From: Sphingomonas ginkgonis
GTDB taxonomy: Bacteria > Pseudomonadota > Alphaproteobacteria > Sphingomonadales > Sphingomonadaceae
Assembly: GCF_003970925.1 (NCBI RefSeq)
Contig: NZ_RWJF01000001.1
Location: 862,501-926,500, forward strand
Direction of reading: 5' to 3'
Length of the DNA stretch: 64,000 bases
Shown piece after piece: positions 50,671 to 58,293 of this stretch (within the stretch, counting starts at the first letter, position 1; each line of letters starts with the position of its first letter). The translations under genes and the position numbers were made by a program. The notes under the pieces were generated by a model. The model searched no databases. It was not told where the DNA came from and was given only the letters and a program-made list of their open reading frames with translations.

Positions 50671-51465
50671 TTAGTCCTTCGACGCGTAAAGCATGTGCCG
50701 GGTCCAGCGGCGTTCGTGGGTCCGCCCTTCGACCTTGAAGCCCTGCGCCTCGAGAGCCGCCCGGACCGCGGCTTTTGTCCTGAAGCCATCGTCTCCGGTA
50801 GCATCGGCCACGAAGTCGTGGCAGGAAATCGCTAGGCGCCTGATCGGCACATTCCCGAAGCCCTGCACTGCCAAGCGCTCGGCGCCTTCGATGTTCATCT
50901 TGAGGAAGTCCAAGCGCTCGACGCGATGCTCTGCACATAGCGACGCAAGTGAGCGGGTCGGCACCCGGTCACCGGCCTTGCCAATGCTGTTGGCGAGATG
51001 GTTCTCGCCGCTCGCGATCGAGGTTTCGCCATCGCGATCGGTGAGAGCGCAGAACAGGGGTGTGACGTTCGGCAGCTTGGACAGCGCGATCGTCTTGGTG
51101 AGGCAGCGAAAGGTGCCGGGATGCGCCTCGACCGCGTAGACGCGTCCAACCATGGGGGAGAGGGTCACCACCTCGTCGCCCATGCCGGCCCCCACATCGA
51201 ATACGACGTCGCCGTATTTCGGGGTGTAGCGCCACAAGAACTCGTCCCGCGTGGCGGCGTCGACCATGCTTAGCCGCTTGGCGTGAACATCGGGGCTGGC
51301 GAAGGTGGTGCGGCCCTGCTCGTGGATCCAGTCACCGTCGGCGTCGATGTGGAAGCGCCGCCCACGCCCGATCGCATTGGCAGCGACGACTGCCAAACGA
51401 CCCTGACCGGCACGCCTGAGCCGCTCGATACTGCCGAACGCCAGTGCCGAGAGGTTCAGCGTCAT
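50671..51465 (-). CDS. FkbM-family SAM-dependent methyltransferase
   Basis: 264 aa from ATG 51465 by ATGA overlap with the acyltransferase; the longer frame to 51789 is shadow. SAM motif VVFDVGAGMGDEVVTLSPMV, then RVYAVEAHPGTFRCL and ERLDFLKMNIEGAERLAVQG, typical of FkbM enzymes that O-methylate glycans. Part of a two-gene leftward insertion between tail and lysis genes. Confidence 0.88.
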   Translation of the reverse strand: MTLNLSALAFGSIERLRRAGQGRLAVVAANAIGRGRRFHIDADGDWIHEQGRTTFASPDVHAKRLSMVDAATRDEFLWRYTPKYGDVVFDVGAGMGDEVVTLSPMVGRVYAVEAHPGTFRCLTKTIALSKLPNVTPLFCALTDRDGETSIASGENHLANSIGKAGDRVPTRSLASLCAEHRVERLDFLKMNIEGAERLAVQGFGNVPIRRLAISCHDFVADATGDDGFRTKAAVRAALEAQGFKVEGRTHERRWTRHMLYASKD

Positions 51466-52469
51466 GCTCTGTCCTGCGCTACCGCCACGATCGCCGGCGG
51501 CCTTGATCGGCCATTTGAAGGGGTCAGTCGCAACAACCGGCGGGACGCCTGGGTGAGTGGTCGCTCGACCCACCAGTGGAAAGGAAAGCTGGCCGCCACG
51601 CAGACGAGCGGCATCAGGGCGAGCTTCAGATAAGGGTTGGCGGGAGCGAGCAGCAAGATAGTTGGGTGGACCAGGTATAGGGAATAGCTGGCGTCGCCGC
51701 CCTCCACGATCCAGTCCCACAAACGGCCTCGAAACGCCCCCTCCCACTGGAGCGCGCCCCACACGATCAGGGCGGCGAACGGACCCCAAAGGAATGCTCG
51801 GGAGGTGAAGCCCAGCATGTGGTCAGGCCAGCCAAACTCGGGCCGACCCAGCAACGGGATCGCGATGATGCCCGCAAGCGCTGCGAGCAAGCCGATCGCG
51901 CGGAAGCGGGTCAACGGAAGACAGGCGATCAGAACCCCGGCGAGGAACTCAAGCACCATAGGATTGCCGAGGTAGGCGAATAGCGGGTGCGCGCCGGCAT
52001 AGCCGAAACCAAGGAACAGCAGGTAAGCAAGCCCGAGCAAGGGTATTGTCCGGCGGCTCCATAGGACGAGCCCGGCACCGAGATAGAAGAGCATTTCGAA
52101 GCTGAGCGTCCACCCAACGACGAGGAACGGTAGCTTCAGCTCGCCGAACCATGGCCAGAGCGTCAGCGAGGTGAGCAGGCGCTGTAAGCTCCCATCCCAC
52201 CCCATGACGAGCAGCGGAACCGACGCGAGCCAATAGATCGGGTAGATCCGGGTCAGGCGATCTGCCGCAAACTCCAGGGCTGACCGATCGCTGAGCAGCC
52301 GGGTAATGATGAAGCCGGAAATAACGAAGAACAGGTCGACGCCGGCGGTCCCGGGTAGGAAATAGCCGCTTGCGCAATGCGCTAGGACGACCAGCCCGGC
52401 AGCGGCGAAGCGAAGAGCCTGGACAGTCTCAAAGCGCCGGGGGGGCAGGGAAGGCTCGTTACGCGTCAC
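51462..52469 (-). CDS. acyltransferase-3 family membrane O-acyltransferase (OafA-like)
   Basis: 335 aa, about 10 TM segments. FETVQALRFAAAGLVVLAHC, then GVDLFFVISGFII are diagnostic of acyltransferase-3 proteins that O-acetylate LPS or exopolysaccharide. It lacks the C-terminal SGNH domain of longer members. The opposite activity sits in the neighbouring tail fibre. A classic lysogenic-conversion (moron) gene. Confidence 0.92.
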   Translation of the reverse strand: MTRNEPSLPPRRFETVQALRFAAAGLVVLAHCASGYFLPGTAGVDLFFVISGFIITRLLSDRSALEFAADRLTRIYPIYWLASVPLLVMGWDGSLQRLLTSLTLWPWFGELKLPFLVVGWTLSFEMLFYLGAGLVLWSRRTIPLLGLAYLLFLGFGYAGAHPLFAYLGNPMVLEFLAGVLIACLPLTRFRAIGLLAALAGIIAIPLLGRPEFGWPDHMLGFTSRAFLWGPFAALIVWGALQWEGAFRGRLWDWIVEGGDASYSLYLVHPTILLLAPANPYLKLALMPLVCVAASFPFHWWVERPLTQASRRLLRLTPSNGRSRPPAIVAVAQDRA

Positions 52470-52478
52470 CTCGGCTTA

Positions 52479-52667
52479 CTACCAGACGATCATATTTTCG
52501 CAGTCCTCGCACCGGCCGAATTCGCCCTGGATCGGCCGTTCGTGGCAGCTGCAACACATCCCGGGCGGCGCCTCAGTGGTGAGGGTGCGCCACAACTTGC
52601 GAAGATCGCCCACCATCCAATCGAGCACCTTGCCCGGCAGGAAAAAGACGGTGCGCCACAACAACAT
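52479..52667 (-). CDS. small Cys-rich protein, 62 aa
   Basis: Ends 10 bases upstream of the acyltransferase start. The N-terminus has a hydrophobic patch (LWRTVFFLPGKVLDWMVGDL), then CCSCHERPIQGEFGRCEDC, a CxxC-x11-CxxC zinc ribbon. Probably the first gene of the conversion cassette. Function unknown. 52668-52779 likely contains the promoter. Confidence 0.5.
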   Translation of the reverse strand: MLLWRTVFFLPGKVLDWMVGDLRKLWRTLTTEAPPGMCCSCHERPIQGEFGRCEDCENMIVW

Positions 52668-52779
52668 GCTGCTGGCCTAACACCGACTCACAAGAAAGAT
52701 CAATGAACATGGTCAGCGTCGCAACAGGGCGTGAGATGTCTCAGCCCTATGACCGGTCAGCACCGATGGAAGCGGTCGG

Positions 52780-53115
52780 ATGAACAGGTCGGAGGCATTC
52801 CTGCTGTGGACGCTCTGCTACTTCGCGGCGCTCACGGCCTTCGCTGCGCGGATCGCGCACCAGCTCTTCAGCCTCGGTAGCGAGCCGCCCGAAGATCCCG
52901 TTGAGCTTGCTCATTGGCGGCGGCGCCGGCGTTGGCTCATGACCTCCGAGTTTTCGGCACTGCCGATGTTCGCCACCCTATCGGTCCTCGCGGCTGAGCA
53001 AGGCTGGGTCAGCCCAGTGACCGCGGTGATTGCTGCCCTGTGTGCAGGCGCGCTGGGCTTCGCCTTCTTTCTTCATGCCCTGGAGGCTGTCGTAATGCGG
53101 AGGATCAACTCATGA
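52780..53115 (+). CDS. small membrane protein, holin-like, 111 aa
   Basis: Three hydrophobic segments: FLLWTLCYFAALTAFAARIA, ALPMFATLSVLAAEQG and VTAVIAALCAGALGFAFFLH. A charged RRRRRW loop lies between the first two. Start of the lysis cassette; a class-I-like holin or a helper. Overlaps the next gene by 4 bases. Confidence 0.65.
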   Translation: MNRSEAFLLWTLCYFAALTAFAARIAHQLFSLGSEPPEDPVELAHWRRRRRWLMTSEFSALPMFATLSVLAAEQGWVSPVTAVIAALCAGALGFAFFLHALEAVVMRRINS

Positions 53116-53336
53116 CCTTCGACCCGCTCGCCGTAGTGGAGATCGCCTCGATGGTGAGCAGCGGACTGTCAGCCGGAGGACTGATGAAGGCCGCGCGCGC
53201 GGCCCAACTCCTGCGCAAGCCCGAGCTCGAGCGGCTCGGCGATGCCGTCGCCGCAGCAGTGCCGCTCCCGGACGACGACGCCTTTGCCGAACTGCTCGGC
53301 CGCTTGGACGAGGTCACGTCCCCGGCTCGCCACTGA
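53112..53336 (+). CDS. small lysis-cassette protein, 74 aa
   Basis: ATG 53112 overlaps the upstream stop. Sequence MTFDPLAVVEIASMVSSGLS, then AGGLMKAARAAQLLRKPELE; weakly amphipathic, no clear TM. Could be an antiholin or a scaffold remnant. Function unknown. Confidence 0.55.
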   Translation: MTFDPLAVVEIASMVSSGLSAGGLMKAARAAQLLRKPELERLGDAVAAAVPLPDDDAFAELLGRLDEVTSPARH

Positions 53337-53357
53337 TCCCTCCCTCGGAGACCGACA

Positions 53358-53630
53358 ATGCTGCGATTTATGCAAACGCGCCTCGCCGGCGCGGTCGACC
53401 ATCTGCGCGTCCGCCTGGTGGACGATGTCCACTGCTCATGGCGTTGGGCTACGACCTGGCTCAATCTGGCGGGGACTGCGGTCCTGACCTATGCGCTCGA
53501 GCATGAGGCGGTGGTCAACACGCTGCTGCCCTTCCTCCCGGCGTCGCTGAAGCCCTACTCACCAATTCTCGGCCTGCTTTGGGGCGTCTTGGTCCAGGCT
53601 GCCCGCAGCATGAAGCAGCAGCGCTCGTGA
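53358..53630 (+). CDS. phage holin-like membrane protein, 90 aa
   Basis: GGAG upstream. Sequence AATTWLNLAGTAVLTYAL-like first TM (WATTWLNLAGTAVLTYALEH), then VNTLLPFLPASL and YSPILGLLWGVLVQAARSMK, two hydrophobic segments with a basic tail, matching small holins placed directly before lysozyme genes. Stop overlaps the lysozyme ATG by one base. Confidence 0.75.
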   Translation: MLRFMQTRLAGAVDHLRVRLVDDVHCSWRWATTWLNLAGTAVLTYALEHEAVVNTLLPFLPASLKPYSPILGLLWGVLVQAARSMKQQRS

Positions 53631-54193
53631 TGAGCTATCGATCTTCCGAGCCCCCGCCCGGCCGTCCGCCGCGGCTCGCGGCCGCGATCGCCGCGGCATG
53701 TGCCATGTGCACGCCGCTGACGGTCGCCAGCGAGGGCACGGCCCTCAGGCCTTATTGGGATCCGGCTCACATCCGCACGGTTTGCAATGGCGAAACCGAA
53801 GGGGTCGAGGAGCGCGCCTACAGCCGGGGGGAGTGCGGTACCATGCTGCGGCGGCGGCTAGCGCGCGACTACGCGCCGAGGCTCCTGCAGTGCCTGCCCA
53901 ACCTAGCCGACGATCGTCGGACGCCAGTCTTCGCCGCCCTGCTCGACGCAAGCTACAATGCTGGCTGGCCTGCGGTCTGCAGCTCGCCCATGGCGGCCCG
54001 AATTCGGGCCGCGGACTGGCGCGGCGGCTGCCTTGCTTTGACCGCGCGCTACCGCCTACCTGGGCTCGGCAGACCTTCAAACGGTTGGTTCACCACGGCT
54101 CGCGATCGCCGGACCGGCGCCAGGACCGAACTCCGAGGGCTAATTGCGCGGCGCCAGAAGGAACAGGCCCTCTGCCTAAAGGGTGCGGCATGA
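53630..54193 (+). CDS. GH24 (T4-type) lysozyme, SAR-endolysin-like
   Basis: 187 aa from ATG 53630. Hydrophobic N-terminus AAAIAAACAMCTPLTVASEG fits a signal-arrest-release segment. The catalytic triad E35-x8-D44-x5-T50 fits exactly (SEGTALRPYWDPAHIRT). Further GH24 strings: AALLDASYNAGWPAVCSSP and LPGLGRPSNGWFTTARDRRT. Cleaves peptidoglycan for lysis. ATGA overlap with Rz. Confidence 0.92.
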   Translation: MSYRSSEPPPGRPPRLAAAIAAACAMCTPLTVASEGTALRPYWDPAHIRTVCNGETEGVEERAYSRGECGTMLRRRLARDYAPRLLQCLPNLADDRRTPVFAALLDASYNAGWPAVCSSPMAARIRAADWRGGCLALTARYRLPGLGRPSNGWFTTARDRRTGARTELRGLIARRQKEQALCLKGAA

Positions 54194-54612
54194 ACCCGTG
54201 GCTGGCAGGCTCCGCGGCGATCGCTGTGTTGGCAGCCGCGGTGGGCGGGTACCTGGAGGGCAAGTCGGCAGGCGTCCACCAGGAGGAGGCCGCGGAACTG
54301 AAGCGCGAGCGAGAGCAGCAACTCTCAGCTGAGCGGATGCAACGATCTATCGACGAATATGAGCGGGCCAGCGCGCAGCGCGAAGCAGGCCGGCAAGCGG
54401 AGGTGCGCTATGTCTATCGTGAGGTGCCGCGGGTGGTCGCGGGTTCTCCTGTGTATCGGAACGGCTGCCTCGACGCTGCTGGTATCGAGCTGCTCGACCG
54501 TGCGGCCGCCAGCGCCAACAGCGAAGGTGGCGCAGCGACTCCTGGCAGATCCGCCGAAGCTGCCGGCAGTGCAGCGAACGATGGATCCGGTAACCGGCAG
54601 AGTGACCGCTAA
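54190..54612 (+). CDS. i-spanin (Rz-like)
   Basis: 140 aa. One N-terminal TM (WLAGSAAIAVLAAAVGGYLE), then a long periplasmic coiled coil (EEAAELKREREQQLSAERMQ) and a C-terminal segment. This is the Rz architecture. The o-spanin gene is nested inside it in the +1 frame. Confidence 0.85.
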   Translation: MNPWLAGSAAIAVLAAAVGGYLEGKSAGVHQEEAAELKREREQQLSAERMQRSIDEYERASAQREAGRQAEVRYVYREVPRVVAGSPVYRNGCLDAAGIELLDRAAASANSEGGAATPGRSAEAAGSAANDGSGNRQSDR

Positions 54613-54742
54613 CGGCGGGCAGCTGCTCGCGAGCTTAGCCGAGATCTACGATGTTGCGGGGGCCATCCGATCTCAGCTGGTCAGCCTCATCGCCGAAGTA
54701 AAGCTGCGCGATCAGGGCGCCGCATCTAACCCAAAGAAATAG
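54410..54742 (+). CDS. o-spanin (Rz1-like lipoprotein), embedded in Rz
   Basis: 110 aa from ATG 54410, fully overlapping the second half of Rz in another frame and continuing past it. Signal with lipobox TLLVSSC (lipidated Cys about residue 28), then TVRPPAPTAKVAQRLLADPP. Unusually long for Rz1, with extra C-terminal helices (GGQLLASLAEIYDVAGAIRS). Confidence 0.85.
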   Translation: MSIVRCRGWSRVLLCIGTAASTLLVSSCSTVRPPAPTAKVAQRLLADPPKLPAVQRTMDPVTGRVTANGGQLLASLAEIYDVAGAIRSQLVSLIAEVKLRDQGAASNPKK

Positions 54743-54789
54743 AACACGTCCGCTGCCGCGGCGAACGGGTATTAAACCCTTTTTGCGGC

Positions 54790-54895
54790 CGAGCGGGGGT
54801 GCCCTGGTGGAACAGGGCAACCGACCGGGAAGGCCCCGGTCACGACGCAGCAGGCCGTCGCTGGCCGCCCCGCACCCGTGCACCGGGCGGGGTCA
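54790..54895 (+). ncRNA. candidate structured RNA upstream of the DNA adenine methylase
   Basis: Four consecutive hairpins: 54800-54819 (7 bp, loop GTGGAA), 54823-54841 (7 bp GACCGGG/CCCGGTC), 54843-54860 (5 bp CGACG/CGTCG) and 54868-54892 (6 bp CCCCGC/GCGGGG). They are packed with 1-7 base joints and end 21 bases before the methylase ATG. No ORF fits this block. Could be a cis-regulatory leader, a phage small RNA or a terminator array. No known class is assigned. Confidence 0.45.
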
Positions 54896-54913
54896 TGTGG
54901 ATCCCTAATCATC

Positions 54914-55726
54914 ATGGAAAGCTCAACAATCGAAGTTAAGCCGGTGGTACCCGTAGCACCTTACATCGGCGGTAAGCGCAACCTCGCGCGCCGCCTTTGC
55001 TCAATTATCGATGGAATGCCCCATACTGCCTACGCGGAGCCGTTCGTCGGGATGGGTGGCGTCTTTCTCCGCCGCAGCCGGCGACCGCGCTGCGAAGTCA
55101 TCAACGACATCAGCGAGGACGTCGCAACCTTCTTCCGAATTCTGCAGCGGCACTACGTTGCCTTCATGGACATGCTACGCTTTCAGCTCACCACCAGGGC
55201 TGGCTTCGAGCGCCTGATCAGAACCGACCCCGCAACGCTCACCGACCTCGAGCGAGCGGCCCGCTTCCTCTATCTCCAGCGCGCGGCGTTCGGGGGGAAG
55301 GTCGTCGGACGAAACTTCGGCGTCACGCTCGACTCCGGCGCCCGCTTCGACGTCACCAAGCTCGGGCCTATGCTCGAGGACCTGCACGAGAGGCTAGCCG
55401 GGGTTGTGGTCGAGCGGCTACCGTTCGGGGACTTCATCAGCCGGTACGACAGACCCGGAACCCTGTTCTACCTCGACCCACCGTACTGGGGCTGCGAGGA
55501 AGATTATGGTTCCGCGTTCGAGCGGGCGGACTTCGAACGCTTAGCCGAGCAGCTGGCCCGCATCAGCGGGCACTTCATTCTTTCGATCAACGACACGCCC
55601 GGCGCTCGTGAGGTGTTCGGCCGCTTTTCAATCGACGAGGTGGAGACAAGCTACACGATCGGCACCCGGTCCGCAGGCGCTAAGAAGGTCGGCGAGCTGA
55701 TCGTCCGAGGTGGAAACCGCTGCTGA
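54914..55726 (+). CDS. D12-class DNA adenine N6-methyltransferase
   Basis: 270 aa from ATG 54914. APYIGGKRNLARRLC (SAM motif I region), AYAEPFVGMGGVFLRR, EVINDISEDVATFFRI and the catalytic DPPY in LFYLDPPYWGCEED. Similar to Dam-like phage enzymes that protect phage DNA or mimic host marking. No Shine-Dalgarno is visible; the structured leader lies directly upstream. Last gene of the prophage late region. Confidence 0.92.
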   Translation: MESSTIEVKPVVPVAPYIGGKRNLARRLCSIIDGMPHTAYAEPFVGMGGVFLRRSRRPRCEVINDISEDVATFFRILQRHYVAFMDMLRFQLTTRAGFERLIRTDPATLTDLERAARFLYLQRAAFGGKVVGRNFGVTLDSGARFDVTKLGPMLEDLHERLAGVVVERLPFGDFISRYDRPGTLFYLDPPYWGCEEDYGSAFERADFERLAEQLARISGHFILSINDTPGAREVFGRFSIDEVETSYTIGTRSAGAKKVGELIVRGGNRC

Positions 55727-55977
55727 AGGTCGGGGTACGGGTGGGGGTATTAGCCTCCGCCCATCCCGTCGAGAAATGGCGGATTTCACCCATGTCTTAC
55801 CCTGAGCGCGGCGGAGGACGTGTCCGCCGCGCTTGGGTGCCGCGCCCTGGTCAACCGCTCGCCACCCACCCCGCTTATTTCGGACCAACCTCGGTTAGTC
55901 ACGAACCTACGGGCCTAAGCCTCGTCCGTTGCGAGCGCGGCGGAGCAACTCCTAGCACATAACATCACGGGATCTCC
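55727..55977. promoter_or_regulatory. intergenic region between prophage and tyrosine integrase, with hairpin
   Basis: 251 bases without a gene. Contains GCGCGGCGGA (55806-55815) paired with TCCGCCGCGC (55823-55832), a 10-bp stem and 7-base loop, probably the rightward terminator of the prophage. The rest should hold the int promoter and, if the prophage ends here, attR for the serine integrase. No direct repeat with 16480-16568 is visible. Confidence 0.45.
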
Positions 55978-57237
55978 ATGCTCACCAACGCGACCGTCCA
56001 GGCCGCGCGGCCGCGGCCGCGCGCCTACAAGCTGCACGACAGCGGCGGGCTTCACCTTCTTATCCGGCCAACCGGGTCCAAGTCCTTCCGCATGAAGTTC
56101 CGGCGTGGAGGGAAGGAGCAGCTGCTTACCTTCGGGCGATGGCCTGAGCTGACCCTCGCAGCGGCGCGCGGTCGACGCGACCAGGTGCGCGAGCAGCTCG
56201 ACCGCGGCGTTGACATAAACGTCAACGACGCGGCCGGTGGTCAGTCCTTCGAGCAGCTCGGCCGCCGCTGGCATGCCGAGCAGGCCGAGCATTGGTCCGC
56301 CGCACACGCGAGTGATGTTCTCGCGAGCCTCGAGCGCGACGTCTTCCCGGCGATCGGCAGCCGGGTGCCGGCGGAGATCCGCGCTCGCGACGTTCGCGAT
56401 CTCCTCCGGATCGTCGAGGCACGCGGGTGCAAGGAGAGCGCCCGTCGGATCCGCGAGCGCATTTCCAGCATCTTTCGGCTCGGCATTCACGACGAGCTTT
56501 GCGAGCAGGATCCTGCCGCGATCGTCGCCGATCGTCTTGGCCCGCGGCCGCTCCAGCGCCCCCAGCCTGCGTTGACCAACCTCCCCGACGTGCAGCGGCT
56601 GGCATCCCTCGTCGACCGAACCCCGTGGCCAACTGTACCGCGCCTGGCGTCGGCCTTCCTCGCGCTCACCGCGGTCCGCCTCGGCGCACTCCGCGGCGCC
56701 CGCTGGTCAGAGATTGAGGACCTGGACGGCGCCAGCCCAGTCTGGCGCATCCCGGCGGCGCGAATGAAGCTGCGCAAGGCCAAGAAAGCCGATCCATCGG
56801 CCGAGCACCTGGTGCCGCTGTCGGCACAGGCCGTGGCGGTGCTCTCGAGCCTCAAGCCGCTGACCGGCGGCGGCGAGCTCATCTTCCCCGGCCGCCGACG
56901 CGGTGCGCCGATCGGCGAAGGCGCGCTGCGCGACCTCTACGCCGCCGCGGGGTATTCCGGGCGGCATGTGCCCCACGGCTGGCGGGCGAGCTTCTCGACC
57001 ATCCTCAACGACCGCTTTCCCGAGGAGCAATCCCTTATCGACCAGGCGCTCGCCCATGCGGGCCACAAGGGCAAGGTCGAGGCGGCTTACAATCGGGCCC
57101 AGCACTCTGCGCGGCTGCGCGATCTGTTCCAACGCTGGGCGGACCTTCTGTCGCCCGCCGACCGCGCGACCGACACCCAGTGCGGTGGCACGCACCTTGC
57201 CGCTCTCCCCCTGGAGAGCCACCGCGACGGCGATTAG
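55978..57237 (+). CDS. P4-type tyrosine integrase
   Basis: 419 aa. The N-terminal DUF4102 arm domain (YKLHDSGGLHLLIRPTGSKS) is followed by SAM-like core and catalytic domains. Catalytic residues: R234 in TAVRLGAL, H333-x2-R336 in VPHGWRAS, H363 in HAGHKGK and Y371 in AAYNRA. The residue after RLG is A where E is usual. Such integrases insert islands into tRNA 3' ends, consistent with the tRNA-like 24-mer at 58224. Confidence 0.93.
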   Translation: MLTNATVQAARPRPRAYKLHDSGGLHLLIRPTGSKSFRMKFRRGGKEQLLTFGRWPELTLAAARGRRDQVREQLDRGVDINVNDAAGGQSFEQLGRRWHAEQAEHWSAAHASDVLASLERDVFPAIGSRVPAEIRARDVRDLLRIVEARGCKESARRIRERISSIFRLGIHDELCEQDPAAIVADRLGPRPLQRPQPALTNLPDVQRLASLVDRTPWPTVPRLASAFLALTAVRLGALRGARWSEIEDLDGASPVWRIPAARMKLRKAKKADPSAEHLVPLSAQAVAVLSSLKPLTGGGELIFPGRRRGAPIGEGALRDLYAAAGYSGRHVPHGWRASFSTILNDRFPEEQSLIDQALAHAGHKGKVEAAYNRAQHSARLRDLFQRWADLLSPADRATDTQCGGTHLAALPLESHRDGD

Positions 57238-57255
57238 CCGGCGCGCGCAGCATCG

Positions 57256-57280
57256 CCGCCGAAACCGGCGGTTAGGTTTT
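57256..57280 (+). terminator. weak terminator after the tyrosine integrase
   Basis: CCGCC (57256-57260), loop GAAACC, GGCGG (57267-57271), then TTAGGTTTT. Short stem but correctly placed 19 bases after the integrase stop. 57281-57342 shows nothing else. Confidence 0.4.
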
Positions 57281-57342
57281 CGTGCTGCAGGTTGAGCAGG
57301 TTCAGGCCGGAATCGAACTAGCGCCGCGCAAAGCGCGTCCTT

Positions 57343-58083
57343 TTATTCTCCATCACCCGGATTCTGGCCCTTTCGTGAACTCGCGCTTGTGTCGAGTGCG
57401 CGCCCCATCGCGGCAAGAGCGTCTCCGAGCGCGTCGTCGCCGGCGATGAACCGGGCCTGCTGCTCGGCAGAAACGCCGGCGAGCATCGCCTCCGTCTCGG
57501 CAAGGTGCGCCTCGCGCCTTGCCGCCTCGCAGTCCGGAGGAGGCGCGTTGCCCAAGACCTTTCGCATCCAGGCCGCCGCTGCTTTAGGCAGGCGGCTGAT
57601 GTCGAAGCCGTAAGCATTGGTGATCTGCCGAACCTGCGGTCCGGCGGCGCCGGCATTATCGGTAGGCTCGGTACGCCTGACCCAATCCAAGAAACCGTGA
57701 GCCTTCAGCCGCGCCAGCGCGCGCACCACGGCAGCCCGGGACCGCCTGAGCTTGTCGCAGATCGTGTCGATCGCCGGATCGAGGCGTCCCGTCTTCCAAT
57801 CGGCGAAACGGTTCAGCAGGACCTTGAGGACCTCGATCCCGATGGCCCCGATCGGGCCGTTCCACCGCCCAGCCTGCTTGTGCTTCCGGTCGTAGAACTC
57901 GGCCGCCTGCAGCAAGGCAGCGCAAAAGCGCCGCGCCTCGCGCCTGGTCGCGCCCAAAGGCCGCCAGATCCTCTCCTCGCGCTCACCCCGGTGCCGGCTG
58001 TCTCGCCGAACTGGTTGGAACGTCCGCCTGGCCTTCGATGGCTGGGCGCCAGCGAGGACCTCTCCCAGAGCCCGCGCGGTCAA
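57343..58083 (-). CDS. winged-helix replication-initiator-like protein
   Basis: 246 aa from TTG 58083; no ATG exists near the N-terminus, so the true start may lie further in. Central part GPIGAIGIEVLKVLLNRFAD, then IDTICDKLRRSRAAVVRALA, RLKAHGFLDWVRR is a winged helix like those of RepA-type initiators or phage O-like proteins. C-terminus helical. Often annotated helix-turn-helix/replication protein A in sphingomonad islands. Together with the integrase it suggests an element that can replicate after excision (inference). Confidence 0.6.
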   Translation of the reverse strand: MTARALGEVLAGAQPSKARRTFQPVRRDSRHRGEREERIWRPLGATRREARRFCAALLQAAEFYDRKHKQAGRWNGPIGAIGIEVLKVLLNRFADWKTGRLDPAIDTICDKLRRSRAAVVRALARLKAHGFLDWVRRTEPTDNAGAAGPQVRQITNAYGFDISRLPKAAAAWMRKVLGNAPPPDCEAARREAHLAETEAMLAGVSAEQQARFIAGDDALGDALAAMGRALDTSASSRKGQNPGDGE

Positions 58084-58223
58084 GACCGCGCCTCCACGCT
58101 ACGCCCATTGTGGCCGCTGGGAGACGCGCACGTTGCTCCCCCCTTCATTGGCGACATCGCCCATCCCCAAGTCAGCGGCCACGGCTGTCAGACTGTGGCG
58201 CGCTTCAGGCGATGTATGTCGGC

Positions 58224-58247
58224 GTTCGAGTCCCCTCCTGGGCACCA
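58224..58247 (+). other. 24-base tRNA 3' end (probable attachment site remnant)
   Basis: GTTCGAGTCCCCTCCTGGGC followed by ACCA reads as the T-loop, T-stem 3' strand, acceptor 3' strand and CCA of a tRNA, probably tRNA-Leu (a 5' partner would start GCCCAGG). Upstream bases (58220-58223) fail to pair with the T-stem and no 5' half, D-arm or anticodon arm is found, so this is a displaced fragment. It lies between the int-rep module and the chromosomal glycosyltransferase. Confidence 0.7.
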
Positions 58248-58293
58248 ATCTCCGGCGGCCATGTCGCCGGCGGTTGCAGCGATGCTCTTTGTC

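Noticed and set aside
54795..54895. Signal recognition particle (4.5S) RNA
   Set aside because: The GC-rich block superficially resembles ffs, but the conserved GGUCCGGAAGGAAGCAGC-type core is absent.
58160..58247. A complete tRNA ending at 58247
   Set aside because: Only the last 24 bases fit. The T-stem 5' strand mispairs, and no acceptor 5' strand GCCCAGG, D-arm or 7-base anticodon loop is present.
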